Origin: Dolichospermum sp. UHCC 0259
GTDB lineage: Bacteria; Cyanobacteriota; Cyanobacteriia; Cyanobacteriales; Nostocaceae
Length of the DNA: 64,000 nt
Assembly (NCBI RefSeq): GCF_009711935.1
Contig: NZ_VIKX01000062.1
Location: 1-64,000, forward strand
Reading direction: 5' to 3'
How positions within the stretch are numbered: the stretch's first letter is position 1; each line of letters opens with the position of its first letter. Shown in pieces: positions 28,041 through 36,914 of the stretch. The notes below the pieces were generated by a model. It was not told where the DNA came from. It made no database searches and worked only from the letters and a program-made list of their open reading frames with translations. Both the position numbers and the translations under genes were made by a program.

Positions 28041-29369
28041 ATGGCAAATTCAACATCCGATTTATGGGCAAAAATCCGTCAGCAATTTGATAGCGCACCT
28101 TATCCTAATCATCCCCTTGATAAAGCTCCTGAAGATGATGTAAATTCACTTTATATTCATAGCTTAATTACCTCTTATTATCTGAGAAATCAGAAAGTTA
28201 TAGACACCAAAGACAAAGTAATTTTAGATGCTGGATGTGGTACTGGTTATAAATCCTTAACTTTAGCAAAAGCCAATCCTGGTGCAAAAATTGTTGGTGT
28301 TGATATATCCGAAGAATCTGTTAAACTTGCACGGCAGCGTTTAGAATATCATGGTTTTAATAATGCTGAATTTCATGTTTTATCAATAGATGACTTACCC
28401 CAATTAAATTATCAATTTGATTATATTAATTGTGATGAAGTTCTGTATCTTTTTCCTGATATATCTGTGGCTTTGCAAGCAATGAAAGCTGTATTAAAGC
28501 CAGAGGGGATTATTCGTACCAATCTACATAGTTCATTTCAGAGATTTTCTTACTTTCGCGCTCAAGAAATATTCAAGATGATGGGTTTGATGGAAGGAAA
28601 TCCAGAAGAATTAGAGATGGATATGGTTGTGGATACCATGAGAGCATTAAAAGATGATGTCAATCTCAAATCTGAAACTTGGAATTCCAACTATGAAGGA
28701 GAAAACGGAAAAGAACATATTCTGATGAATTACTTATTTCAAGGGGATAAAGGTTACACTATCACTGATATTTTCTCAGCTTTAAGAACTGCTGATTTAG
28801 AGTTTATCAAAATGAAAAACTGGCGACAATGGGACTTGATGAACTTATTTAAAGCACCAGATAATTTACCTGCTTTTCTGGCAATGGGTTTACTGGAAAT
28901 AACTCCAGAAGATAGTTTACATTTATTTGAACTGCTCCACCCTGTTTATAGATTACTGGATTTTTGGTGTGGACATCCCCAAGCAGCACATCCTTTTGTA
29001 CCTGTTTCAGAATGGTCTGATTTTAATTGGGAAAAAGCAACTGTACATCTACATCCACAGTTCAAAAACCCCAATTTAAAAACTAATATTACTACTTGTA
29101 TAAGCGAAGGTAAAATCTTTTCTGTCTCTCAAGATTTAGCCTTAACTAAGGAATTTATTCATGTAGATAGCTCAATGGCTCTGTGCTTGCTACCTTTGTT
29201 TGATCAATCCCTAACAATGATGTCTCTAGTCGAATACTGGCAAAAGTTTAGACCTTTTGATCCTCTAACAGGAGAACCTATAGAAAAAGTCAAGGTTTTT
29301 CAGCTATTACAAAAGCTACTCTTAGTTCTCAAAGATTTTGATTTTATTATGTTAGAGACTCAATCTTGA
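28041..29369 (+). CDS. Class I SAM-dependent methyltransferase, 442 aa, with unknown C-terminal domain
   Basis: The N-terminal half is a canonical methyltransferase: motif I ILDAGCGTGYKSLTLAKANPG (VILDAGCGTGYKS at about residues 61-73), acidic GVDISEES, and YINCDEVLYLFPD. The C-terminal half (about 230-442) contains EHILMNYLFQGDKGYTI and LDFWCGHPQAAHPF and a helical tail; I do not recognise it. Proteins of this layout are annotated in cyanobacteria only as methyltransferases. It lies upstream of pilA and the OGT-like gene, separated by 740 bp of repeats, so a link to pilus or glycan modification is suggested only by proximity. Confidence 0.8.
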   Translation: MANSTSDLWAKIRQQFDSAPYPNHPLDKAPEDDVNSLYIHSLITSYYLRNQKVIDTKDKVILDAGCGTGYKSLTLAKANPGAKIVGVDISEESVKLARQRLEYHGFNNAEFHVLSIDDLPQLNYQFDYINCDEVLYLFPDISVALQAMKAVLKPEGIIRTNLHSSFQRFSYFRAQEIFKMMGLMEGNPEELEMDMVVDTMRALKDDVNLKSETWNSNYEGENGKEHILMNYLFQGDKGYTITDIFSALRTADLEFIKMKNWRQWDLMNLFKAPDNLPAFLAMGLLEITPEDSLHLFELLHPVYRLLDFWCGHPQAAHPFVPVSEWSDFNWEKATVHLHPQFKNPNLKTNITTCISEGKIFSVSQDLALTKEFIHVDSSMALCLLPLFDQSLTMMSLVEYWQKFRPFDPLTGEPIEKVKVFQLLQKLLLVLKDFDFIMLETQS

Positions 29370-29398
29370 TTTTCTTTTGTAGTGAGCGATTTATATTT

Positions 29399-29487
29399 TT
29401 GGTTGGGTTAAGCCACAACAAAACCAATCTGAACTTTTATAACTTTGAGGATAATGTTGGGTTTCCTTCTGTCAACCCAACCTACAT
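29399..29487. repeat. GTTGGGTT repeat element, copy 2
   Basis: TTGGTTGGGTTAAG at the left and TGTTGGGTTTCC with GTCAACCCAACCTACA at the right repeat the motif seen at 15557-15748. The sequence between is unrelated and shorter. Confidence 0.6.
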
Positions 29488-29524
29488 TACTATATTAAAA
29501 CCTAAACAGACGAATTTTTTGGAC

Positions 29525-29644
29525 TATACTAAACACGGTTGGGACATAGACTTTTACAAAATTACGAAAAACCTAGATTTGTAGGGGTTTAGCAGTGCTA
29601 AACCCCTACCCACAGTATCAAATGAATAAACCGTGTTGAGTATA
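29525..29644. mobile_element. 120-bp MITE, copy 2
   Basis: It has the same length and ends as 24973-25092: TATACTAAACACGGTT at the left and AACCGTGTTGAGTATA at the right, with a central TAGGGGTTTAGCA/TGCTAAACCCCTA stem. Differences between the two copies are scattered substitutions. Confidence 0.85.
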
Positions 29645-29694
29645 AACCCTATTAGACATCTCCAGAAATTAAATATGCGTTATCTACAACCCTT

Positions 29695-29722
29695 GTAGAG
29701 ACGTTCCATAGAACGTCTCTAC
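29695..29722. repeat. GTAGAGACGTTC palindrome, copy 1
   Basis: GTAGAGACGTTC and GAACGTCTCTAC flank a 4-nt loop and are followed by ATTCTTTTTT. The same hairpin is found at 60199-60226. It could terminate transcription on the + strand. Confidence 0.8.
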
Positions 29723-30112
29723 ATTCTTTTTTGGAGATATTTATTGTATTATATGTAGTCTGCTGAAATGATCTTTGCTGCTTTGGTTCAACAACAACAT
29801 ACCCTAAAATCATCTGTAATCATATATGGTTAACTTATACTTGTATCAATCTACCCTATACAAATATTGATTTTCAGCCTTAACCCAACAGTATTTGGTA
29901 TCAGAAAAACTTTATTACTCCCTTTATCACCCAGGCTCTATTTCTTGAAAGTATCTCTAGCTAAAGGTTTTAGTCTATTTCCATCACAGTTATAAAGCTG
30001 TAAGTTAAATGGTAAAAAAAATTCTTTTCTGGGGGTGATATGAAACTGATCAGATGTGGGTAAGTTATTTGCATAGAGAAACAAACAATACTCCCAACCA
30101 AGGAAAACTACT

Positions 30113-30634
30113 ATGAAAACTGAACTCAAAGCCAAGTTCATCCAACAAATCCTCAGCAAAAAGAAAGATAACGAAGGTTTCACCCTGATTGAACTGTTAG
30201 TTGTAATCATCATCATCGGTATTCTGTCTGCTATTGCGCTACCTTCTTTCCTCAACCAAGCAGCAAAAGCTAAACAATCAGAAGCTAAAACCTACGTCGG
30301 TTCAGTTAACAGAGCGCAACAGTCTTACCGGATTGAAAATACATCTTTTGCTACTACTTTTGACAATCTCAAAATAGGTATTCCTTCATCAACAGATTTC
30401 TATACATATACAATACCCTCTGCCGATACAACCAGCACAGTTGTTCTAGCGACCACAAAAGATCCAAATTCTCTCAAAGGTTTTTCTGGTGGTGTAGTCA
30501 TTCTTACTAGTGGGCAGACTGAAGCTCTTGCTTGTCAGACAACAGGAGTACAGACAGCAACATCAGTTGCAGCACCTTCATTAAGCACCACTCCTCAAGC
30601 CTCAGCTTGTACTGGTCTGGAAAACATGAAATAA
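30113..30634 (+). CDS. pilA: Type IV pilin-like protein
   Basis: This 173-residue prepilin has a 22-residue positively charged leader ending in NEG, cleaved by PilD before Phe23 (GFTLIELLVVIIIIGILSAIA). Glu at position 5 of the mature protein and the hydrophobic alpha1-N helix are present. The C-terminal domain is rich in Thr, Ser and Ala and has two cysteines (ALACQTT, ASACTGL) that could form the D-region disulfide. It is preceded by AAGGA and followed by a terminator-like hairpin. The next gene is an OGT-like transferase, so this pilin may be glycosylated; the Ser/Thr-rich tail offers sites. Confidence 0.9.
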   Translation: MKTELKAKFIQQILSKKKDNEGFTLIELLVVIIIIGILSAIALPSFLNQAAKAKQSEAKTYVGSVNRAQQSYRIENTSFATTFDNLKIGIPSSTDFYTYTIPSADTTSTVVLATTKDPNSLKGFSGGVVILTSGQTEALACQTTGVQTATSVAAPSLSTTPQASACTGLENMK

Positions 30635-30657
30635 AGCTTAATTATTTGTTGTTAGAA

Positions 30658-30693
30658 ATGCTAGATTAATTACGGTTTATCTAGTATTTTTTT
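30658..30693 (+). terminator. Rho-independent terminator after pilA
   Basis: ATGCTAGAT pairs with ATCTAGTAT (one G-T pair) across a 12-nt loop and runs into TTTTTTT. It lies 24 bp after the pilA stop codon, so pilA is probably transcribed mostly alone. Confidence 0.75.
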
Positions 30694-30812
30694 ATCTGAA
30701 TATTGTTCAAGTAGGGGTTAACGGCTGTTGACTCCTACATTGTTCTTTATTTGGCAATAAAAAATTATATACTCAAAAAATTAATTTCACAACTAGTTCC
30801 AGGTTTTCAATC

Positions 30813-32999
30813 ATGACTACCCAGTTAGATAATCAAGTTTATTCAAATCAAACTTTACTAAGTATTTCACAATATGAACACAATATTACTGAAAATCCCA
30901 GGGAAGTTTCTAACTATTGGTATTTAGGATTAGCCTTATTATTAGAGGATAGAGAAGAAGAAGCGCAGATCACATGGATGACTCCATTTCTTGAATTTGG
31001 AGAAGAACAATCTTGGTTGCAAGAATTAACAGAAATTTTATTAAATTCTGCTCAACAGCAAGAAGCAAATTCTAACAATAAATTAGCTTGGGTAATTCGT
31101 CAACACATTAAAGAATTTATACCTGATGATATTAATAATCTTTTAAAAATCGTTGAGCTAAATATTGACTTAAATATTGAGGATCTGGAAACGAATATTA
31201 ATCAATTAGTTGAAACTATCTCTCAACTAACAGAAACCCCTGTTTTTGACGAAAATTTATTAGTTAAAGTGATTGAAAAGTTAGTTCATCTTGATCCAGT
31301 TACTCCTCCTTCCTTTGTTGATAAACTGGTTGAAATATTTATACCTAGTTTATCAACCTCTAAGACTATTATTCTATTACTGACCGGGAAAGCTGAAGCT
31401 TATTATCGGTTTTCTCAGTCTTATATGTCAATTTACTTTGCAAAAGTAGCTCTCCGTTTAGAACCTAATAATTTAGATTGTATTAGAAAAATTGTTGCTC
31501 CTCTACAAAGATTAGGATCAGATTATACTAAAGAATCTATTGATTGGGTGAAAAAATATTTAGCCCTTGCTCAAGAACCAACTGATCAAATTAATGGTTA
31601 CCATTACTTACTAGACGCATTATTAACTTCTTGTGCAAGTTGGGAAAAAGCAGTTCAAGCTTACCAAGCATATAAACTATATTTATCTAATGTTGTCAAC
31701 AGTAAATCAAACGATGAAAGCTTAGTGCAGCTTCTTAGCATTGGCGCTTTTTTGTTATACATGGAAGATAATCCACGTGAAAATAGATTAATTCGCAATG
31801 GATTAGCTGCTTTATGTCAACAAGTGTTGGGGAAAAGTTTTCCCGAAAATATTAATACCTATCAAAAACGTTTTCAATCACCTCGTCCTGCTTTGAGTGA
31901 ACGTCCTTTAAGAATAGGCTATTTATCAGAATGTTTTCGTACTCATTCTGTGGGTTTCTTAGCTTGGTGGTTGTTAAAATATCATGATCGTCAACAATTT
32001 GATATTTATCTGTATTCTTTAAAAGAGAATGTTTATGACCCCCATCAACAAGCTTACAAAAACGAATTTGGTGATCGTTTTCATCAAGAATGTCTTTCTA
32101 TGGTGGGAATGGCAGATAAAATTAATGCAGATGAGATAGATATTTTAGTGGATTTGGATAGTTTAACTTCCTATGGTAGTTGCGCCATTTTAGCATTGAA
32201 ACCTGCACCCATTCAAGTTAGTTGGTTAGGGTATGATGGGACTGGTTTTCCCACAGTAGATTATTTTATTGCTGATCACTATGTATTACCAGAATCAGCA
32301 CAGGATTATTATACGGAAAAGATTTGGCGGCTACCAGAAAATTATATTGGTATTGATGGCTTTAGTATAGGAACACCAACTCTCACCAGAGAATCTTTAG
32401 ATATTCCTGATAATGGGATTATTTATTTTAGTTCTCAAACGGGATTAAAACGTAATTTCCATAATATTCGGTTACAACTGCAAATTCTTAAACAAGTCCC
32501 TAATAGTTATTTTCTTCTCAAAAGTCATCGAACTAATTATCAAGATTTACAAGATTTTATCGCACCAATTGCAGAAGCGGAAGGAGTTGATTTAAAACAA
32601 TTAAGATTTTTACCTTCTGCTGATACAGATATGGAACATCGCGCTAATTTAGTTATTGCTGATATTGTTTTAGATACCTATCCCTACAACGGTGCAACAA
32701 CAACCTTAGAAACCTTATGGATGGGTATCCCTATAGTAACTAGAGTGGGAGAACAATTTGCAGCGCGCAATAGTTATACAATGATGATGAATGTAGGTGT
32801 AACTGAAGGTATAGCTTGGAGTGATGAAGAGTATGTAGAGTGGGGTGTGAGGTTGGGTAAGGATGAAAAATTAAGACAAGAAATTGTTTGGAAACTGAAA
32901 AAGTCAAGACAAACATCACCGCTATGGAATGGTAAGAAATTTGCAGGGGAAATGGAGAATGCTTATCAGCAGATGTGGGAAAGGTATATTGATGATTGA
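30813..32999 (+). CDS. SPINDLY/OGT-like O-linked GlcNAc transferase family protein (GT41)
   Basis: This is a 728-residue protein. The N-terminal half (about 1-340) is helical with weak TPR-like repeats. The C-terminal half (about 365-725) carries the GT41 signature: RPLRIGYLSECFRTHSVGF, VSWLGYDGTGFPTVDYFIAD and LDTYPYNGATTTLETLWMGIPIVT, the last forming the UDP/GDP-sugar binding site. GT41 enzymes transfer GlcNAc or fucose to Ser/Thr of proteins. Its place between pilA and a sugar-nucleotide cluster suggests pilin or surface-protein glycosylation, an inference from context. A 30-bp tandem duplication begins just before its stop codon. Confidence 0.88.
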   Translation: MTTQLDNQVYSNQTLLSISQYEHNITENPREVSNYWYLGLALLLEDREEEAQITWMTPFLEFGEEQSWLQELTEILLNSAQQQEANSNNKLAWVIRQHIKEFIPDDINNLLKIVELNIDLNIEDLETNINQLVETISQLTETPVFDENLLVKVIEKLVHLDPVTPPSFVDKLVEIFIPSLSTSKTIILLLTGKAEAYYRFSQSYMSIYFAKVALRLEPNNLDCIRKIVAPLQRLGSDYTKESIDWVKKYLALAQEPTDQINGYHYLLDALLTSCASWEKAVQAYQAYKLYLSNVVNSKSNDESLVQLLSIGAFLLYMEDNPRENRLIRNGLAALCQQVLGKSFPENINTYQKRFQSPRPALSERPLRIGYLSECFRTHSVGFLAWWLLKYHDRQQFDIYLYSLKENVYDPHQQAYKNEFGDRFHQECLSMVGMADKINADEIDILVDLDSLTSYGSCAILALKPAPIQVSWLGYDGTGFPTVDYFIADHYVLPESAQDYYTEKIWRLPENYIGIDGFSIGTPTLTRESLDIPDNGIIYFSSQTGLKRNFHNIRLQLQILKQVPNSYFLLKSHRTNYQDLQDFIAPIAEAEGVDLKQLRFLPSADTDMEHRANLVIADIVLDTYPYNGATTTLETLWMGIPIVTRVGEQFAARNSYTMMMNVGVTEGIAWSDEEYVEWGVRLGKDEKLRQEIVWKLKKSRQTSPLWNGKKFAGEMENAYQQMWERYIDD

Positions 33000-33051
33000 C
33001 AATAAATTAGGATAAAGCCGTATGATTGACAATAAATTAGGATAAAGCCGT
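32992..33051. repeat. 30-bp perfect tandem duplication at a gene end
   Basis: Two exact copies (32992-33021 and 33022-33051) start ATGATTGACAATAAATTAGG. The first copy contains the OGT-like gene's stop codon; the second repeats it outside the gene. It looks like a slippage duplication. Confidence 0.95.
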
Positions 33052-33086
33052 TTCATTTGATAAAAAAGATATAGTGTTGATTGTAC

Positions 33087-33117
33087 AACTGCAACTCTGA
33101 AGAGTTGCAGTTTATTA
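33087..33117 (+). terminator. Terminator after the OGT-like gene
   Basis: AACTGCAACTCT pairs perfectly with AGAGTTGCAGTT over a 2-nt nominal loop and is followed by TATT. It separates the OGT-like gene from the sugar-nucleotide operon. Confidence 0.7.
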
Positions 33118-33150
33118 GGGATAAATTATGAAATAAGCGAGAGACTTATC

Positions 33151-33630
33151 ATGGCAATTTCACAAGATGTAAATTTAGGTAATAATGTCATCATCCATCA
33201 TCCTGAATTGGTTAATATGTATGGATGTAGGATTGGCGATGATACTAAAATAGGTGCTTTCGTAGAAATACAAAAAGGTGTGATTGTGGGTAATCGCTGT
33301 AAAATATCTTCCCACAGTTTTATTTGTGAAGGAGTGGAAATTGAGGATGAAGTCCTAATTGGTCATGGTGTCATGTTCATAAACGATCGTTATCCTAGAG
33401 CCACCAGTAACGGTAATTTGAAGACGGAAGCTGATTGGAATGTAACTCCAGTGAAAATTAAACGGGGAGCATCTATAGGTAGTGGAGCAGTGATTATGTG
33501 TGGAGTAACAATAGGTGAAGGAGCAATGATTGCTGCTGGAGCAGTAGTTACTAATAATGTTCCTGAATACGCGATTGCTCTAGGTGTACCCGCTAAAGTA
33601 ACAGGTGATGTGCGGGAGCGTGAGTCATGA
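33151..33630 (+). CDS. WbpD/WlbB-like sugar O/N-acetyltransferase (hexapeptide repeat)
   Basis: This 159-residue protein is made almost wholly of hexapeptide (left-handed beta-helix) repeats: IGDDTKIGAFVEIQKGVIVGNRCKISSHSFI, read in steps of six, then IKRGASIGSGAVIMCGVTIGEGAMIAAGAVVT. HGVMFINDRYPRA carries the expected catalytic region. In the WbpB-WbpE-WbpD pathway such an enzyme N-acetylates the 3-amino group of a UDP-GlcNAc-derived uronic acid. It overlaps the next gene by ATGA, and an aminotransferase follows, fitting that pathway. It is the first gene of the operon. Confidence 0.87.
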   Translation: MAISQDVNLGNNVIIHHPELVNMYGCRIGDDTKIGAFVEIQKGVIVGNRCKISSHSFICEGVEIEDEVLIGHGVMFINDRYPRATSNGNLKTEADWNVTPVKIKRGASIGSGAVIMCGVTIGEGAMIAAGAVVTNNVPEYAIALGVPAKVTGDVRERES

Positions 33631-34788
33631 TAGGAATTGGTGTAGTTGGTTATGGCTATTGGGGTCCGAATCTGGTACGTAACTTTTATGAAATACCAGA
33701 ATCCCAGGTAATTGCTGTTAGTGATTTCAGTCCAGATAGATTGCTAAAAGTCCAATCTCGTTACCCTACTATTGGTGTGACGTTAAACTATCAAGACTTA
33801 ATCAATGATGATCGTATAGAGGCGATCGCTATTGCTACTCCAGTTTCAGCCCATTTCGATATAGCTATTCAAGCTTTACAGGCTGGAAAGCACGTTTTAA
33901 TAGAAAAACCCATGACCGCAAGCTCTGAACAGGCCTTACGATTAATTGCTGAAGCTGATAAACGTAATCTAGTTTTGATGGTGGATCATACTTTTGTTTA
34001 TACAGGAGCAATTCGCAAAATACATGAGCTTGTAGAGAATAATACATTAGGTAATATTTATTATTATGACGCGGCGCGTGTCAACCTGGGATTATTTCAG
34101 CATGATGTAAATGTAATCTGGGATTTAGCAGTACATGACTTATCTATTATGGATTATGTCCTGCCTTCCAAACCTTGTGCTGTATCTGCCACAGGTATAA
34201 GTCATGTCAGTGGAGAGCCTGAAAATATAGCCTATATGACATTATTTTTTAATGAACAATTAATTGCCCATTTGCAGGTTAACTGGCTTGCTCCAGTAAA
34301 AGTTAGACGTACACTCATTGGGGGTAAGTAGGTAAACATAATAAAACCGATATATGTTTAGTTTTGTGAAACCCGTAAAACAACCTATTTGTAAGGCATT
34401 CATTGAATTTACATTTCGTCACATACCTTTAAATTTTTCGGTTTACCTACTTAGTCAAAAGATGATTGTCTATGATGATGTAGAACCTAGCGAAAAGGTA
34501 AAGTTATATGACAGAGGAATTACAGTCAATAACAATCAAGAGAATTTGTATAAAATGCTGATTGGTTATCGGACTGGGGATATGTGGTCTCCAAAATTGG
34601 ATCTGACAGAAGCTCTCAATAGAGTGGTATCACACTTTATTAATTGTATTAAAACAGGCGATCGCCCTTTAACTGATGGTAAAGCTGGGTTACGAGTAGT
34701 AAAAATTCTGGAAGCTGCTACTGAGTCTATGAAACATCAAGGTAAATTAGTGGAATTGAACTGGACAGAAACAGAGGTAACAGGATGA
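33627..34788 (+). pseudogene. Gfo/Idh/MocA (WbpB-like) oxidoreductase interrupted by a MITE
   Basis: The first part (33627-34326) encodes the NAD-binding domain (GVVGYGYWGPNLVRNF), HVLIEKPMTAS and VNLGLFQHDVNVIWDLAVHDLSIMDY. A 125-bp element then introduces TAG at 34329. The second part (34454-34788) continues KMIVYDDVEPSEKVKLYDRGI to the normal end. Removing 34327-34453 restores IGG-S-QKMIV in frame and gives 344 residues, the usual size. WbpB-like enzymes oxidise C3 of UDP-GlcNAcA using NAD. ATG 34354, inside the element, is in frame with the second part, so a C-terminal fragment might be made. The full enzyme should be lost. Confidence 0.92.
34327..34451. mobile_element. MITE, AGTAGGT family, copy 2 (125 bp)
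   Basis: AGTAGGTAAAC and GTTTACCTACT are perfect terminal inverted repeats, flanked by TA at 34325-34326 and 34452-34453. It is related to 6130-6255. It is inserted in the WbpB-like oxidoreductase gene and encodes nothing. Confidence 0.93.
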
Positions 34789-35870
34789 TCCCATTTATAG
34801 ATTTAAAAACACAGTATGCTAGTATCAAAGATGAAATTAACCAAGCTATTTCTGGAGTATTGGAAACTACCCAATTTATATTAGGGGAAGAAGTAGAAGC
34901 CTTTGAAACTGAGTTTGCAGCTTACTGTGGTGCTGATTATGGTATTGGTCTAAATTCTGGTACAAGTGCTTTACATTTAGCATTGTTAGCTTTAGGAATT
35001 GGTGCTGGTGATGAAGTCATAACCGTGCCTTTTACCTTTGTGGCAACGGTGGCAGCTATCTGTTATACAGGAGCTAAACCAGTTTTTGTGGATATTGATC
35101 CTATCTCCTACACTATAGACGTTAACCAAATTGAATCTGCTATTACTAAAAATACTAAAGCCATACTTCCTGTTCATCTATATGGGCAACCTGCGGATAT
35201 GGACTCTATTCTATCTATAGCTAAAAAGTATAATCTGAAAGTAATTGAAGATGCTGCTCAGGCTCATGGTGCTGAATATAAAGGCAAAAGGGTTGGTAGT
35301 ATTGGTGATTTAGGTTGTTTTAGTTTCTATCCAGGTAAAAATTTAGGAGCTTATGGTGAAGCAGGTATTGTCACCACCAATAACCCTGACTATGCCCATA
35401 CTATTAGAAAGTTAAGGGATTGGGGACAAGAAAAGAAATATCACCATGATTTCAATGGTTATAATTACCGCATGGAAGGAATACAAGGGGCTATATTACG
35501 AGTGAAGTTACGCCATTTAGAAACCTGGACTCAAGCAAGGAGAAATCACGCTCAACTTTATAACGAATTACTAGCAAATACTGAGTTAAAAACTCCTGTA
35601 GAAATGCCTTATAGTCGTCATGTTTATCATATATATGGGGTGCGATCGCCTGATAGGAATATTTTACAACAACAGTTAATGGCCAAGGGGGTACAAACAG
35701 GTATTCATTATCCTATTCCTGTTCATTTGCAGAAAGGTTATGCTGATTTAGGTTATAAATTAGGCGATTTTCCTTGTAGTGAGTTAGTAGCAAATGAGGA
35801 GTTATCTTTGCCTATGTATGCAGAGTTAACTAATGATAATATTAAAATTGTTACAGGAAATTTGGTTTAA
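34785..35870 (+). CDS. DegT/DnrJ/EryC1/StrS aminotransferase (WbpE-like)
   Basis: This is a 361-residue PLP-dependent sugar aminotransferase. It has [18 protein letters not shown] (cofactor phosphate binding), [15 protein letters not shown] (Asp binding the pyridine N, and Gln) and [14 protein letters not shown] with the Schiff-base Lys. In the WbpB/E/D pathway it would transaminate the 3-keto sugar made by the oxidoreductase. It overlaps the preceding gene by ATGA, so translation was coupled; the MITE upstream may reduce that coupling. The order acetyltransferase, oxidoreductase, aminotransferase strongly supports the pathway assignment. Confidence 0.92.
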   Translation: MIPFIDLKTQYASIKDEINQAISGVLETTQFILGEEVEAFETEFAAYCGADYGIGLNSGTSALHLALLALGIGAGDEVITVPFTFVATVAAICYTGAKPVFVDIDPISYTIDVNQIESAITKNTKAILPVHLYGQPADMDSILSIAKKYNLKVIEDAAQAHGAEYKGKRVGSIGDLGCFSFYPGKNLGAYGEAGIVTTNNPDYAHTIRKLRDWGQEKKYHHDFNGYNYRMEGIQGAILRVKLRHLETWTQARRNHAQLYNELLANTELKTPVEMPYSRHVYHIYGVRSPDRNILQQQLMAKGVQTGIHYPIPVHLQKGYADLGYKLGDFPCSELVANEELSLPMYAELTNDNIKIVTGNLV

Positions 35871-35880
35871 TCACATAGTC

Positions 35881-36888
35881 ATGAATAACTTACCTGTTGG
35901 TTTCAACCATAAAAGATTACTAAGATTAATCAAAGATGCAATTGATAGATGTAACTTAGACTTAAGCGACCAGATTATTTTTACTGAGGCAGCAACAGGC
36001 GCTTATGTTGTAACACCTATAATAGCAGCTTTGGCTGGTGCTAAAAAAGTCTATGCAATTACAAAAGACACTCCATACGGAACCATAAAACAAGTCATAA
36101 ACGAAACGGAAAGTTTGGCAAATTTAGCTGGTATAAGTTCTAATATCGAAATAATTACCGAAAAGACATCAGATATAGTTAGTAAAGCTGATTTAATTAC
36201 CAATAGTGGTCATGTACGTCCTATAAATAAAGAAATGATTAATTGGATGAAACCATCGGTGGTCATATCCTTAATGTATGAGTCATGGGAATTTAGAGAA
36301 GAGGATATAGATTTAGATTATTGCCGTAAAACAGGTATTAAAGTCATAGGAGTTAACGAAAAGCATCCATCTATTGATGTTTTTTCTTTTTTGGGAATTA
36401 TGGCTATTAAACAACTACTAGATGCTGGAGTAGCCGTTTATGGTAGTAAAATACTTCTACTCTGTGATAATCATTTTTCGGAGTTTATTCAAAAAACTTT
36501 ATCACAAAATGGAGCAGAAGTTTATTGTCATAAACAATTGAAAGAAGCTGAAATGCAAATAAATTATGATGCTATTATTGCAGCTTTAAAACCACAGAAA
36601 AATCCTGTTTTATCTGAAGTGGATTTAAGGATTATTGCTCAAAATTTTTCTGATTGTGTTATTTTTCAGTTTTGGGGTGATATTGATTTGTATCTATGTC
36701 ATCAACTTAATATTTTGATTTACCCTGATAAAACTATAAAAAAAGGACACATGGGAATTTTACCATCAGAAATAGGACCAGAAGCTATTATTAGGCTTCA
36801 AACAGGAGGCTTAAAATCAGGTTCAGTTGTAATCAAAAAATATGATATAATTGATAGAAAAAATATTGATTATATCCAAATAGTATAA
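35881..36888 (+). CDS. Unrecognised protein with Rossmann-like halves, in a glycan operon
   Basis: I do not recognise this 335-residue protein. Its N-terminal half has FTEAATGAYVVTPIIAALAGAKKVYAITKD, read as a beta-alpha-beta unit around GAYVVTP and AGAKKVYA, and DLITNSGHVRPINKEMINWMKPSVVISLMYE. The C-terminal half has a second Rossmann-like stretch (GSKILLLCDNHFSEFIQKTL, then GAEVYCHK and YDAIIAALKPQ). The arrangement recalls NAD-binding folds of the S-adenosylhomocysteine hydrolase or dehydrogenase type. An upstream open frame begins at 35833, but ATG 35881, 10 bp after the preceding stop codon, is more natural. Function unknown; probably sugar-nucleotide metabolism by context. Confidence 0.7.
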   Translation: MNNLPVGFNHKRLLRLIKDAIDRCNLDLSDQIIFTEAATGAYVVTPIIAALAGAKKVYAITKDTPYGTIKQVINETESLANLAGISSNIEIITEKTSDIVSKADLITNSGHVRPINKEMINWMKPSVVISLMYESWEFREEDIDLDYCRKTGIKVIGVNEKHPSIDVFSFLGIMAIKQLLDAGVAVYGSKILLLCDNHFSEFIQKTLSQNGAEVYCHKQLKEAEMQINYDAIIAALKPQKNPVLSEVDLRIIAQNFSDCVIFQFWGDIDLYLCHQLNILIYPDKTIKKGHMGILPSEIGPEAIIRLQTGGLKSGSVVIKKYDIIDRKNIDYIQIV

Positions 36889-36914
36889 AAAATACCTTAT
36901 TTGTAACTAAAAAG

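Larger units (their letters stand above)
29370..30112. other. Repeat cluster upstream of pilA
   Basis: No gene is supported. In order it holds a GTTGGGTT element (29399-29487), a 120-bp MITE (29525-29644) and a GTAGAGACGTTC hairpin (29695-29722). The last 150 bp before pilA must contain its promoter and an AAGGAAAACTACT ribosome-binding region. Confidence 0.6.

Noticed and set aside
32992-33051. Attachment site of an integrated element
   Set aside because: The two 30-bp copies are directly adjacent with nothing between them, and no integrase is near.
34354-34788. Independent 144-residue gene
   Set aside because: Its first codons are MITE sequence and the rest is the second half of the oxidoreductase.
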